From: Streptomyces mobaraensis NBRC 13819 = DSM 40847
Lineage (GTDB): Bacteria > Actinomycetota > Actinomycetes > Streptomycetales > Streptomycetaceae
DNA length: 64,000 bases
Direction: 5' to 3'
NCBI RefSeq assembly: GCF_017916255.1
Contig: NZ_CP072827.1
Coordinates: 2,666,001-2,730,000 of the forward strand
The notes under the pieces are model-generated. The model was not told the DNA's origin and ran no database searches. It was given only the letters and a program-made list of their open reading frames with translations. The position numbers and the translations under genes are program-made. Shown piece after piece: positions 1 to 8,567 of this stretch (its first letter is position 1; every line of letters begins with the position of its first letter).

Positions 1-1211
1 GCGGTGGCCGCCCGGTCGCCGAGGGGGACCGCCGCGTCGCCGGTGGTGACGCGGGTGCTCGCCTCGGTGCCGGAGGACGAGTCGGAGAAGAACTCCGTCC
101 CCCCGATGATCGCGCCGCCCGCCACGACGGCGAGGGCGGCGGCGCCGATCGCGACCCGCTTGCCCTTCGTGCCGTGCTTCGCCTTCGCCCTGGGGTTGTT
201 CCGCTTCGCGTGGGTCACGCCGTGTTTGCCTTTCGTCGTCATCGGGTTCGCCGGATGGCTGTGCTGCTGCGCGGTGTTCGTGGTGCCGCCGCCGCCGACG
301 CGAGTGTCGTGAGCGGTGCGCGGTGCGCCGGCCCCCTGGCCGGAGAGCCCGCCGGCGTCCGGGCCGGGCACGTCCCCGTACCCGCCCGGGCGCACGGCGG
401 CCACCGCCTCCGTCCGCAGCACGGTGGCGCTGCCCCACCAGTCGAGGAGGGCCCCGGCGACGGGGACCAGGCCGAAACCGACCAGCAGCCCCTCGGCCGG
501 GACGAGCGACGTCCACGCGCCGCCGCAGGCGCCGCACCCGCGCGCGTGGCGGGCGACGCGCTTGCGCCAGAGGGCGGAGGGGGTGCCGTCCCACGTCGCG
601 ACGAGCCCGTCGAGAGCCGGGCAGCGCGGCGAGGCGCCGAGGGCGCGGACGACACCGCGGGCCGTGTCGAGCCGCTCCTTGATGCGCTGGACGCGGACGG
701 CGGTGTGCTGCGGCGTGAGGCCGAGCGCGGCGGCGACCTCGGCGCGGGTCAGTTCGCCGGCGGCCTCCAGCCACCACAGGGAGAGCACCTCGCGCTCTCC
801 CTCGTCCAGCCAGCGCGTGGCCTCGGCGACCTCCTTGCGCTGGCCTTCCAGGCCGAGCCGCTCGATGGTGACGGCGACGAAGTCGGCCGCCGGGTCGGGG
901 ACGTCGGCGCCGGTCCCGGGGAGCCCGTCGAGGGGGGTCTCCGGGCGGCGCTCGCGCCAGTGGGTGCGGAGCTGGTTGGTGGTGATCGCCACCAGCCAGG
1001 AACGGAAACCGGCCGGGTCGCGCAGCTCCCCCAGCCCGTTGATGACGCGCAGCATCGTCTCCTGCACGACGTCGTCGACGTCCGCGTGCCCGTTGAGGGC
1101 GCGGCCGACGATGTTGTAGACGAGCGGCAGGCAGGCGGCGACGAGTTCGTCCTGTGCCGCCGTGTCCCCGGCCCGCGCGGCCTCGACCAGCGCAGCGTTA
1201 TCGGTTCCCAC
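1..1211 (-). CDS. ECF-like sigma factor fused to a zinc-binding motif and a membrane anchor (partial)
   Basis: About 403 codons are visible and the frame is still open at the left edge, so the C-terminus is missing. The start is GTG at 1211, preceded by a GAGAGGTG ribosome site. Residues 1-90 read as sigma region 2 (VDDVVQETMLRV, then FRSWLVAITTNQ), and residues 125-190 as region 4 with its helix-turn-helix (LTRAEVAAALGLTPQHTAV). Next comes H222-x3-C226-x2-C229, the zinc motif of ZAS anti-sigma factors, then a basic stretch (326-352), one hydrophobic helix (353-370) and a Ser/Thr-rich, probably external tail. Fused sigma/ZAS/membrane proteins are known in actinobacterial ECF groups. I infer a self-inhibited, membrane-held sigma factor that senses something outside the cell. 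The sensor part lies beyond the window. Confidence 0.85.
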   Translation of the reverse strand, partial: MGTDNAALVEAARAGDTAAQDELVAACLPLVYNIVGRALNGHADVDDVVQETMLRVINGLGELRDPAGFRSWLVAITTNQLRTHWRERRPETPLDGLPGTGADVPDPAADFVAVTIERLGLEGQRKEVAEATRWLDEGEREVLSLWWLEAAGELTRAEVAAALGLTPQHTAVRVQRIKERLDTARGVVRALGASPRCPALDGLVATWDGTPSALWRKRVARHARGCGACGGAWTSLVPAEGLLVGFGLVPVAGALLDWWGSATVLRTEAVAAVRPGGYGDVPGPDAGGLSGQGAGAPRTAHDTRVGGGGTTNTAQQHSHPANPMTTKGKHGVTHAKRNNPRAKAKHGTKGKRVAIGAAALAVVAGGAIIGGTEFFSDSSSGTEASTRVTTGDAAVPLGDRAAT

Positions 1212-1352
1212 GCCTCACGCACCTCTCTCCGTTCGCATCCGACACCTGGGAGACGGGGTGCTCCCGACCGGATAACAAAAATTGCAAGATTCTTGCATCA
1301 CGGGAGAGGGACCGGGTGAGGGCGGGGTGGGTCGGTGTGGGCGCGGCTCGCC

Positions 1353-1700
1353 TCAGCGGTGGCCGAGGACGTTGACCACCCGGCCGTCGGGGTCGCGGAC
1401 GAAGAAGCGCCGCACGCCCCACTCCTCGTCCTGCAGGACGTGGACGATCTCCGCGCCGCTGTCCCGCACGGCCGCGTAGGCCGCGTCCACGTCGTCCACC
1501 TCGATGCTCAGATCGGGAACGACCGGGGCGGTCTTGTCCCGGGCCATGAAACTGACCTGCGCCGCCGGGTCGGAGGCGGAGGCGAGCGTCATGATCCAGC
1601 CGTGGTTCATGACCTCCTCGAAACCCAGGAGGCCGTAGAAATCCCGGTTTTCCTGTACGGACTCGGTCTGGACGTTGGGGACGACGCGACGCACGGCCAT
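1353..1700 (-). CDS. VOC (glyoxalase/bleomycin-resistance fold) family protein
   Basis: 115 aa, single-domain vicinal-oxygen-chelate protein. The sequence has the two-half pattern: an N-terminal strand (RRVVPNVQTE), an internal NRDFYGLLGFEEV helix-turn, and a C-terminal RRFFVRDPDGRVVNVLGH ending typical of VOC proteins. The ATG at 1700 follows a GGAG-like site; 18 further codons upstream are open but lack an RBS, so the internal start was chosen. Such proteins may be antibiotic-binding, isomerases or dioxygenase-like, and the sequence does not decide among them. It follows the sigma factor on the same strand but is separated by 141 bp, so co-transcription is not implied. Confidence 0.8.
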   Translation of the reverse strand: MAVRRVVPNVQTESVQENRDFYGLLGFEEVMNHGWIMTLASASDPAAQVSFMARDKTAPVVPDLSIEVDDVDAAYAAVRDSGAEIVHVLQDEEWGVRRFFVRDPDGRVVNVLGHR

Positions 1701-1794
1701 CGATGACTCCAGGTGCTCCAGGTGGGGACGGGCTGGTCCTTCCGGCCCCCACAAGTACTACGGCGCGACCGCCCCCGCACTCGTTTTTGGGTCC

Positions 1795-3429
1795 CTACCG
1801 CCCCTCCCCCACCGGCACCAGGAACTCCCGCAGCATCCCGGGGGTCGCCGCGTTCGCGAAGGCCGCCGCCTCCGCGGCCGCCATGTCGCGGATGCGGTAC
1901 GCCTCCTCGCCGGCCGCGACGGCGGCCGTCGCGGTGACGACGCCGGCGCGCCGGGCGAACGGGGTGCGAGTGAAGGTCCAGGCCAGGACCGCGCCGCGGT
2001 CGAGGAGGACCGTGTCGCGGGTGAGGCTGCCGGAACGGATGACAAGCCAGCGGCCGCGGAGGGCGTGGCCGAGGGCGCGGTAGGCGTCGTCGGCGAGGGC
2101 GCAGGCCACCGGCGTGGAGACGAGCAGCCAGCCCAGCGCGCAGTACAGGAGCACCGGGGTGAGCAGGGCGCCGAGGACGGCGAGGACGACGGTCGGCGGC
2201 AGGACGCACCACAGCAGGACGCGGACGACGCGGCGGCGCCGGGCGACGGGTGGGTGCGGGCGCAGGCCGTCCGTGTCCACGTGTTCGCCGAGGACGCCGG
2301 CGCAGACGCGTTCGCCCTCGGAGCGGGGGGCGGGCGGGAGGAGGGTGCTGCGTTTGCGGTTCTCCTCGCGGTCGCCGAGTCCGCCGGCGACGGCGCGTAC
2401 GGTCGCGCCGCCGCCGGTGCGGAGGAGCAGCGGTTCGCGGAGGACGACGCCGCGCAGGCGGGCGCGTTCGATGGAGACGGACCGGGTGGTGAGCAGGCCG
2501 TGGCGGACGCGGAGGGTGTCCGCGTCCGTCCGCTCCAGCCGGTACCGCCACCACGTCTCGGCGTAGAGGACGACGGACCCGATCGTGCCGAGGACGGTGA
2601 CGGCGAGGATGAGGAGGGGGACGGTGACCCAGAGGGCGCTGTTGCCGAACTCGTCGAACGCGCGCCGGACGAAGCCGATCCGCCACGGTTCGACGCCCAT
2701 CCCGTCGAGCACCCGCCAGACCGCGCCGGCGGCCGCGAGGACGCCGCCGAACACCCAGAAGGTAAGCGGCGCGTACCGCAGCCAGCGGGGGTCGGCGGTC
2801 GACAGGACGGGGTCGTCGGCGTCCGTTCGCCCGGCGCGGGCGAGGAGTTCGGCGCGCAGCCGTTCCGCGTCGGCGCGGGACAGGGCGTCCAGCGACACCT
2901 GACCGTGCCCGCCGGTGCCGGCACGCAGCACGACGAGGCCGAGGGCGCGCTGGACGGGGTGAGCGGTGAGGTCGACGTTGCGGACGCGGTGCAGGGGGAC
3001 GGACCTGGTGCGCCGGGTGAGCAGGCCGGTGCGGAGTTCGAGCGCGTCCGCGGTGACGCGGTAGTGGGTGCGGAGCCAGGAGAGGGAGCCGAGGGCGGTG
3101 AGCGTCGCGAAGACGACCGCGACGACCGCGAGGCTGATCCATACGCGGGCGCCGGGGCGGCCTCCGGTGGCGAGCACGGCGAGGACGAAGGAGCCGAGGG
3201 GGGCGCCGAGCCAGGAGCAGTGGGAGAGAAGGGTGCGGGGGGACGGGCGGTGCCACGTGTCGGTGGCGGGGGGTGAGGAGGGGGGCGTGTCGCGGGCGAC
3301 GTGGCGGCCTGAGGGGCGGGCGCCTGGGGCCGGTGTGTGGGGGTGGGGCGTAGGGGGGTGGGGCGTACCGCCGTCGTGCCCGCCGGGGTTCCCCTGCCGC
3401 CACCGTCCGTGGTCTCCGTCGTGCCTCAT
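1795..3429 (-). CDS. PH-domain (YdbT-like) membrane protein
   Basis: 544 aa. After a His/Pro-rich N-terminal tail (about 60 residues) come two TM helices and a bacterial PH (bPH2) segment (YRVTADALELRTGLLTRRTR, then a VPLHRVRNVDLTAHPVQR loop). A second TM pair with another bPH2-like stretch (RYRLERTDADTLRVRHGLL) follows, then a third TM region. This is the YdbT architecture of repeated membrane-PH units. The ATG at 3429 overlaps the stop of the upstream YdbS-like gene (3426-3429), so the two are translationally coupled. In Bacillus the YdbS/YdbT pair protects against some two-peptide bacteriocins; in Streptomyces the role is unknown. I infer a two-protein membrane complex. Confidence 0.8.
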   Translation of the reverse strand: MRHDGDHGRWRQGNPGGHDGGTPHPPTPHPHTPAPGARPSGRHVARDTPPSSPPATDTWHRPSPRTLLSHCSWLGAPLGSFVLAVLATGGRPGARVWISLAVVAVVFATLTALGSLSWLRTHYRVTADALELRTGLLTRRTRSVPLHRVRNVDLTAHPVQRALGLVVLRAGTGGHGQVSLDALSRADAERLRAELLARAGRTDADDPVLSTADPRWLRYAPLTFWVFGGVLAAAGAVWRVLDGMGVEPWRIGFVRRAFDEFGNSALWVTVPLLILAVTVLGTIGSVVLYAETWWRYRLERTDADTLRVRHGLLTTRSVSIERARLRGVVLREPLLLRTGGGATVRAVAGGLGDREENRKRSTLLPPAPRSEGERVCAGVLGEHVDTDGLRPHPPVARRRRVVRVLLWCVLPPTVVLAVLGALLTPVLLYCALGWLLVSTPVACALADDAYRALGHALRGRWLVIRSGSLTRDTVLLDRGAVLAWTFTRTPFARRAGVVTATAAVAAGEEAYRIRDMAAAEAAAFANAATPGMLREFLVPVGEGR

Positions 3430-3962
3430 GCCGCGTCCTCCCGGACGTGGCGGACGGCACGGCCGACGTGTTCCGCCATCCTCCGGGCGTCGTCCTGCGC
3501 CAAGCCGGCGATCTTCAGGGCACCCGCCGTGGAGGCGGTGGTGACGACGACGGTGGCGAGTCCGTAGCGGCGCTGGAGCGGGCCGATCGCCGTGTCCACG
3601 GTCTGCACCCGCGAGAGCGGCGCGATCCGGCTGCGCTGCCAGAACCAGCCGTTCGCCGTGTAGACGGCGGTCTCGCCGACCTCCCAGGCGTGGATCCGGT
3701 AGCGCCAGGCGGGCATGGCGAGTTGGTAACCGAGCGCGGGCGCGACGAGCACGACCGCGAGGAGGGGGACGAGCCAGGGCAGGGCACCGGGGAAGAAGAG
3801 CACCGACAGCACGAGCAGCGTCGCCGCCGTCAGGAGCAGCGGACCGCTGACGGTCAGCAGCGCCTGCACCGCCCACCAGCGGCGGGCCCGGGGGTCGACG
3901 CGGTGGCGCGGTGGCCGGAGGGTGACGGGCGGGCCGTCTCCGGCCGTGCCTGCGGTGTGCAT
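3426..3962 (-). CDS. PH-domain (YdbS-like) membrane protein
   Basis: 178 aa with two adjacent hydrophobic helices (roughly residues 30-80) followed by one bacterial PH segment (YRIHAWEVGETAVYTANGWF, then the conserved SRVQTVDTAIGPLQRRYGLA core). This is the short partner of the longer PH protein encoded directly downstream with a four-base overlap. The pair is transcribed away from the TetR gene at 4081; the 118-bp divergent region holds direct and inverted repeats that may serve both. The function is unproven. The partner arrangement and fold are clear, the cellular role is not. Confidence 0.82.
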   Translation of the reverse strand: MHTAGTAGDGPPVTLRPPRHRVDPRARRWWAVQALLTVSGPLLLTAATLLVLSVLFFPGALPWLVPLLAVVLVAPALGYQLAMPAWRYRIHAWEVGETAVYTANGWFWQRSRIAPLSRVQTVDTAIGPLQRRYGLATVVVTTASTAGALKIAGLAQDDARRMAEHVGRAVRHVREDAA

Positions 3963-3990
3963 GGAATGCCCCCTGGGACCGGGACCTTTC

Positions 3991-4051
3991 CAGGTCAGTC
4001 GTTTCAGGTCAGTCGTATTGAGACGTCACCGGTAAGGTATGGCAATACGAC
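3991..4051. promoter_or_regulatory. direct and inverted repeats between divergent PH and TetR genes
   Basis: A 12-bp direct repeat CAGGTCAGTCGT occurs at 3991-4002 and 4005-4016 (14-bp period). Overlapping it is a perfect 9-bp inverted repeat, GTCGTATTG (4012-4020) and CAATACGAC (4043-4051), with a 22-bp spacer. The position between divergent genes suggests an operator for the adjacent TetR-type protein. The long spacer is unusual for one TetR dimer, so two half-site pairs are possible. Confidence 0.55.
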
Positions 4052-4080
4052 CGACTTGTAAAATGGAGGTGACCGTCGCG

Positions 4081-4710
4081 GTGCCGAAGCGGGTGGATCA
4101 CGAGGAACGCCGACGCCTGATCGCCGAGGCGCTCTGGCGCATCGCGAGCTCGCGCGGGCTGGAGGGCGCGAGCCTGCGCGACGTCGCCGCCGAGGCGGGC
4201 ATCTCGCTGGGGCAGTTGCAGCACTACTTCTCGGGCAAGGACGAGATGCTCGTCTTCGCGCTGGAGCACATCACCGTTCTGGCGGAGGCGCGGATCCGGG
4301 AGCGGATCATGGCCCTGTGGAGACCCGGGGGCGGCTCCGGGGCCGGCTCCGACGGTCCCTCCCCCCGGACCGTCCTGCGCGAGTGCGCCGCCGAGATGCT
4401 GCCCCTGGACGAGGTGACCCGTACCGGACTCCTCGTCGGCATCGCCTACTTCGTCCGCGCCATCAACGACGAGCGCATCCGGCGCCACGCCAAGGAGGGG
4501 CAGCCGAAGCTGCGCGCCTTCTTCGCCGAACAGTTCCGGGAGGCCGTCGAGCGGGGGGAGGCGGTGCCGGGGCTGGATCCGGAGATGGAGGCGATGCTGC
4601 TGATCGCTTTGACGGACGGGTTGACGAGTTCCGCGTTGATGGAGGTGATCACGCCGGGGGAGGCGATGGAGTTGGTGGATCGGCATTTGGGGCGGTTGTT
4701 CGTGCGGTGA
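4081..4710 (+). CDS. TetR/AcrR family transcriptional regulator
   Basis: 209 aa from GTG 4081. A GGAGGT at 4065-4070 gives good spacing to this GTG; in-frame ATGs at 4039 and 4063 lie upstream but lack such a site. The N-terminus (VPKRVDHEERRRLIAEALW) leads into a standard TetR helix-turn-helix (SLRDVAAEAGISLGQLQHYF), with the usual all-helical ligand domain after residue 60. It is a probable repressor, likely autoregulatory through the repeats just upstream and possibly controlling the divergent PH-domain genes. The ligand is unknown. Confidence 0.88.
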   Translation: MPKRVDHEERRRLIAEALWRIASSRGLEGASLRDVAAEAGISLGQLQHYFSGKDEMLVFALEHITVLAEARIRERIMALWRPGGGSGAGSDGPSPRTVLRECAAEMLPLDEVTRTGLLVGIAYFVRAINDERIRRHAKEGQPKLRAFFAEQFREAVERGEAVPGLDPEMEAMLLIALTDGLTSSALMEVITPGEAMELVDRHLGRLFVR

Positions 4711-4724
4711 GTTTTGGTGTCGGC

Positions 4725-4762
4725 GGGGGTGCCCCGGACCCTCCCCCAGAGGAGGCACCCCC
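4725..4762 (+). terminator. hairpin after TetR gene
   Basis: Perfect 9-bp stem GGGGGTGCC (4725-4733) and GGCACCCCC (4754-4762), 15 bp after the TetR stop. No T-run follows, as is common in Streptomyces. The following bases (TTTCACCGTTTCC, then GGGGGGTGCCCC) resemble part of the dispersed repeat at 22224-22383. Confidence 0.55.
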
Positions 4763-4905
4763 ATTTCACCGTTTCCGCGGGGGGTGCCCCGCGCCCCCTT
4801 CACGCGTACGCGGCCGGGGGTCCGCTGCCGACTCCCACGCGCCGGAGCCCGTCCGGGCCGTCCAAGTCAGAATGGCCCTACCGAACCACCCCCGGGAGGG
4901 ACGAA

Positions 4906-5895
4906 GTGCACCGACTCACCTACGGCGACATCGAGTCCGCCGGTCGCCGGATCGCCGGGCGCGTCCGCCCGGTCGCCCTGGCACCGGCGGACCCCGACGC
5001 GGCCGACCCGGCCGGGCAGCCCTGCGAGCTGTGGCTGGCGCTGGAGTTCATGCAGCACACCGGCTCGTTCAAGGCCCGCGGTGCCCTCAACTTCCTCCAG
5101 GCCCACCTCGACGCCGGCTCCCTCCCCGACGCCGGGGTCACCATCGCGTCCGGCGGCAACGCCGGGCTGGCCTGCGCCTGGGCCGCCCGGCGGCAGGGCG
5201 TGCGCGCCACGGTCTTCCTGCCCGCCAACGCGCCGGCGGTGAAGGTCGCCAGACTGCGCGGGTACGGGGCCGAGGTGCGGCTCGTCGGCGACGAGTACGC
5301 CGAAGCGGCTTCCGCCTGCGCGGAGTTCGCGGCGACGACCGGGGCGCTCGCCTCGCACGCCTACGACCATCCGCTGATCGCCGCCGGTGCCGGCACCCTG
5401 CTGGACGAGATCCGCCACCGGATCCCCGACCTGGACACCGTGGTCGTGGCGGTGGGCGGCGGCGGCCTGTTCGCAGGAGTCGCCACCGCGGCCCGGGAGC
5501 ACGGCATCCGCACGGTCGCCGTGGAACCGGAGCACTCCCGCGCCCTCGCCGCCGCCCTCGCCGCCGGACGCCCCGTCGACGTCCCGATCGACTCCGTCGC
5601 CGCCGACTCCCTCGGCGCCCGACGCGCCTCCGCTCTCGCCCTCCAGGCGGCGCAAGGGGGCGACGTCCACTCCGTCTTCGTCCCGGACAGCGAAATCGTC
5701 CGCGCCCGGCAGGGGTTGTGGGACGAACGCCGCATCGCCGTCGAACACGGCGGGGCAACGGCGCTGGCGGCGATGACGGCGGGGGAGGCGGACTCCGACC
5801 GTTACGGATACCGGCCGGGGGAAGGCGAGAAGGTGTGCGTGGTCCTGTGCGGCGCCAATACGGATCCCGCTACGCTCGCGGGACTGGCGGGCTGA
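4906..5895 (+). CDS. PLP-dependent serine/threonine dehydratase-like protein
   Basis: 329 aa, fold-type II PLP enzyme. The start is GTG 4906, eight bases after a GGGAGGG site. The PLP lysine is K56 in GSFKARGA, the phosphate-adjacent loop is SGGNAG (82-87), and the glycine-rich cofactor phosphate loop is VGGGGLFAG near residue 180. The length fits catabolic threonine/serine dehydratases without an ACT regulatory domain. Expected reaction: deamination of threonine or serine to the 2-oxo acid. It stands alone between TetR and the CRISPR array. A racemase or related beta-elimination enzyme cannot be excluded. Confidence 0.85.
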   Translation: MHRLTYGDIESAGRRIAGRVRPVALAPADPDAADPAGQPCELWLALEFMQHTGSFKARGALNFLQAHLDAGSLPDAGVTIASGGNAGLACAWAARRQGVRATVFLPANAPAVKVARLRGYGAEVRLVGDEYAEAASACAEFAATTGALASHAYDHPLIAAGAGTLLDEIRHRIPDLDTVVVAVGGGGLFAGVATAAREHGIRTVAVEPEHSRALAAALAAGRPVDVPIDSVAADSLGARRASALALQAAQGGDVHSVFVPDSEIVRARQGLWDERRIAVEHGGATALAAMTAGEADSDRYGYRPGEGEKVCVVLCGANTDPATLAGLAG

Positions 5896-6074
5896 CTGTC
5901 GCGGGGCGACGGCTCTGTGGGCGGGCCACCGCGTTGCCGGTAGCGACTGGGGTTGCCTGGCAACTGCCGCCGAACGGAGGGGGGTAGAGGATGCCCGGCA
6001 AGTCCGCTTTGCCGGTTTCCGTGGAAGCGAATAAAAACGCCACCCCCTACGGATAAACCCGCAGGTCGCGCTGT

Positions 6075-6285
6075 GTGGTCCCCGCGCACGCGGGGGTGGT
6101 CCGAGAACTCGGCCGTCACGTCCCGCGGATACCAGGTGGTCCCCGCGCACGCGGGGGTGACCCCGGGCCGAAGGACCGCGCGCTGTGTGACATCACGCGT
6201 TCCCCGCCCCACGCGGGGATGGTCCCGCCTCTCGCATGCGCTCAGCCACAGTGTCCTCGTGCTCCCCGCGATGCGGGGGTGACCC
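6075..6285. CRISPR. mini CRISPR array, type I-E-like repeat, 4 repeats / 3 spacers
   Basis: Four copies of a 28-nt repeat lie at 6075-6102, 6136-6163, 6197-6224 and 6258-6285, exactly 61 bp apart, separated by 33-nt spacers (one base of each may belong to a 29-nt repeat). The first two share the core GTCCCCGCGCACGCGGGGGT. The third and fourth are degenerate but keep the CCCCGC...GCGGGG hairpin. Repeat and spacer sizes match type I-E arrays. An A/T-richer stretch just left (about 6028-6060, GCGAATAAAAACG) could be the leader, which agrees with decay at the right, trailer end. The flanking genes are a PLP enzyme and a FUSC exporter; no cas gene lies in the window. The 5896-6074 gap holds only this presumed leader. 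Confidence 0.88.
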
Positions 6286-6367
6286 CGGCACTCCGGCGCT
6301 CGACACGACCGTCGGAAGGAACGCCGTTACCCCGGCCCATCCCAGGCGCCAACACCAGCACCACCCC

Positions 6368-8491
6368 TCACCCCGCCCTCCGAGCCGCCCTGTTCCTCCC
6401 GCCCGGCCCCGGCGACAGCGCAGCCGCGAGCTCATCCAGGGCATCCGTCAGGAGCTCAGCTCCCCGCACCGTCACCCCCGTGTCCCCCTCCTCCGCGGCC
6501 CAAGCCGCCGCCCGCAGCCTCAGCGGCGTCCAGTCCAGGGGGCGGCGCTCACGCAGCGCCTCGACCGCGTCCGGCAGCAGCTCGCGCAGCGTGGCCGCGA
6601 AAGCCGCGGCCCCGGGAGACGGCGGAGCGTCCGGCTCCGGCAGGTGGGCTTCCATGAGCATGGTGACGCGGCCCATCGTCGCCAGGGCGGACTCCGCCGC
6701 CCGTTCGGCGCTGCGGGAGAGGCCGCGGTGGCGGACGGGTTCCTTCTGGGCTCGTTCGGCCGTGTCCTCCCATTCGCGCCTCGCCGCGCGCGCGTCCAGC
6801 AGCGCCTCGCGGACGTGGCGGGGGCTGCGGCCGGCCGGTTCCGCGTGGGCGGTGAGGACGGCGAGGGTGTACTCGCCGTTGGCGCGCAGCCATTCGGCGA
6901 GGCGGTCGCGGAGGCGGCGGGTCTCCCAGACGGGGAACAGGGCGTACGCCGCCATCGCCAGCAGCCCGCCCAGCAGCGTCAGCGCCACCCGCGCCTGGAC
7001 CGTCTGCGACCAGCCCTCCCCCACCACCCCCAGCAGGAACACCACATACCCGCCGATACACGCCGACGCCACGATGTAGCCGGTCCCCGTGAACAGGTAC
7101 AGCAGCCCGACGCAGATCACCGCCAGTGCGGCGCACACGTACGGGTCCGGGTGCAGCAACGCCGTGATGGCCGCGCCCGCCAGGACGCCCACCACCGTGC
7201 CGACGAAGCGGGCCACGCCCCGCGAGTACGTCTGCGCGAAGTCCGGGCGCATGATCATCACGGAGGCCATGGGGGCCCAGTAGCCGTGTCCCCACGGCAG
7301 CGCCGTGCCCACCACGTACCCGAGGCTCGCCACCGCCGACACGCGGACCGCGTGCCGGCCGATCGGCGACGACCAGCGCGCCTCCCGCCGTACCGCCCGG
7401 ACGGCGAGCGGGATCAGCCGCTGGACGGTCGGGCGGAGGAGGTGGCGGTACGGCTCCGGCGGGCGGTCCACGGGCGGGGTGTCCGTCGCGCGGCGCGCCT
7501 GCCGGACCGGCTCGTCGCTGCCCTCGACCGCGTCGCCGAGCAGGGCGATCAGCCGGTACGCGGAACGGCGCGCCGGGCCCGTGAGTATCGGGCCGGACTC
7601 CGGCACCCGGAGCACGTCCAGCGCCTCGGGCGGCAGCCGGACGGGGCCGCCCCGGCGGACCGAGCGGGCGACCGCGTCGAGGACGGTCGCGGCCGCGCCC
7701 AGCAGGTCGCGGACGCGGTCGCGTTCCGGGCCCTCGGGCGGCGCGCCGACGACCGGGTCGGCGAGCGCCGCCAGCACCGGACGGAGTCGTTCCGCGAGTC
7801 CGCGCGGACCGCCGAGCTGGCGCGGGCGGTTACGGGCCTGACGCGGCGTGACCGCGGCGGCGCTGCGCGCCTCCATCAGCGGCTGCGGATCGAAGTGCGC
7901 CACCGGGTCGTGCCGCAGCCGGCGCGCGTAGTCCGCCTCGGCGGCCAGCGCGTCGGCGAGCGCGTCCCGTTGCCGCCCCCACGGCCTGATCGGGAACACC
8001 ACGATGAGCAGCGCCTGCACCAGGCCGCCGACCGCGATCAGCCCGGCGTGCTCGGCGGCCCCGGCGACGGACGTCGGCAGGGTGACGGTGATCAGCATCA
8101 CCGCGACCGTCTGCGTGGCCACCAGCCCCGACACCGGCCCGACCGCCCACGCCATCCCCGCCAGCAGCGTCCAGGCGGCCAGCAGCAGGAGGAACAGGAC
8201 GTGGCTATAGGCCGCCAGGTAGCCCAGGAACGTGCTGGCGGCCAGCCCGACCGCCACCCCCAGCGCCAGCACCGGCCGCGGCCGCCAGCTGCGCTGGAAC
8301 GTCGCGAGGCCGGCGGCGAAGGCGCCGAACGCGGAGGAGACGGCGAGGGCGGGGCTGCCGAAGGTGAGCATGAGGGCCATGACGATCGCCACACCCGCCG
8401 TGCTGCGGACGGCCAGGAGGGGTTCCGGGGCCGCCCGCTCGATCGTCAGGCCGGCGCGGGCCGTGTCCTTGAGGGCGCTCAACCAGGGCAT
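6368..8491 (-). CDS. FUSC-family (aromatic acid exporter-like) membrane protein
   Basis: 707 aa. An N-terminal block of about six TM helices (residues 30-170) is followed by a long Arg/Pro-rich cytoplasmic region, then a second TM block (about 375-510) and a C-terminal cytoplasmic domain. This two-half layout is that of FUSC/YccS/ArAE-type proteins. The second half carries the family signature around HGYWAPMASVMIMRPDFAQT. These proteins are thought to export aromatic carboxylates or similar anions. It lies 76 bp downstream of the PucR-like regulator on the same strand, so joint expression or regulation is plausible. Confidence 0.82.
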   Translation of the reverse strand: MPWLSALKDTARAGLTIERAAPEPLLAVRSTAGVAIVMALMLTFGSPALAVSSAFGAFAAGLATFQRSWRPRPVLALGVAVGLAASTFLGYLAAYSHVLFLLLLAAWTLLAGMAWAVGPVSGLVATQTVAVMLITVTLPTSVAGAAEHAGLIAVGGLVQALLIVVFPIRPWGRQRDALADALAAEADYARRLRHDPVAHFDPQPLMEARSAAAVTPRQARNRPRQLGGPRGLAERLRPVLAALADPVVGAPPEGPERDRVRDLLGAAATVLDAVARSVRRGGPVRLPPEALDVLRVPESGPILTGPARRSAYRLIALLGDAVEGSDEPVRQARRATDTPPVDRPPEPYRHLLRPTVQRLIPLAVRAVRREARWSSPIGRHAVRVSAVASLGYVVGTALPWGHGYWAPMASVMIMRPDFAQTYSRGVARFVGTVVGVLAGAAITALLHPDPYVCAALAVICVGLLYLFTGTGYIVASACIGGYVVFLLGVVGEGWSQTVQARVALTLLGGLLAMAAYALFPVWETRRLRDRLAEWLRANGEYTLAVLTAHAEPAGRSPRHVREALLDARAARREWEDTAERAQKEPVRHRGLSRSAERAAESALATMGRVTMLMEAHLPEPDAPPSPGAAAFAATLRELLPDAVEALRERRPLDWTPLRLRAAAWAAEEGDTGVTVRGAELLTDALDELAAALSPGPGGRNRAARRAG

Positions 8492-8567
8492 GATCTTGAG
8501 CTTACGTTCCGGCGGAGAATTCGGAAGGGCGGGTTCCGGGGGGCGCGTCCGCTCCCGCTCGGCAGCC

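Noticed and set aside
1675..3276. 533-codon plus-strand frame opposite the PH-domain gene
   Set aside because: Gly/Glu/Ala-rich, no motif, no RBS; the minus strand encodes recognisable bPH2 domains.
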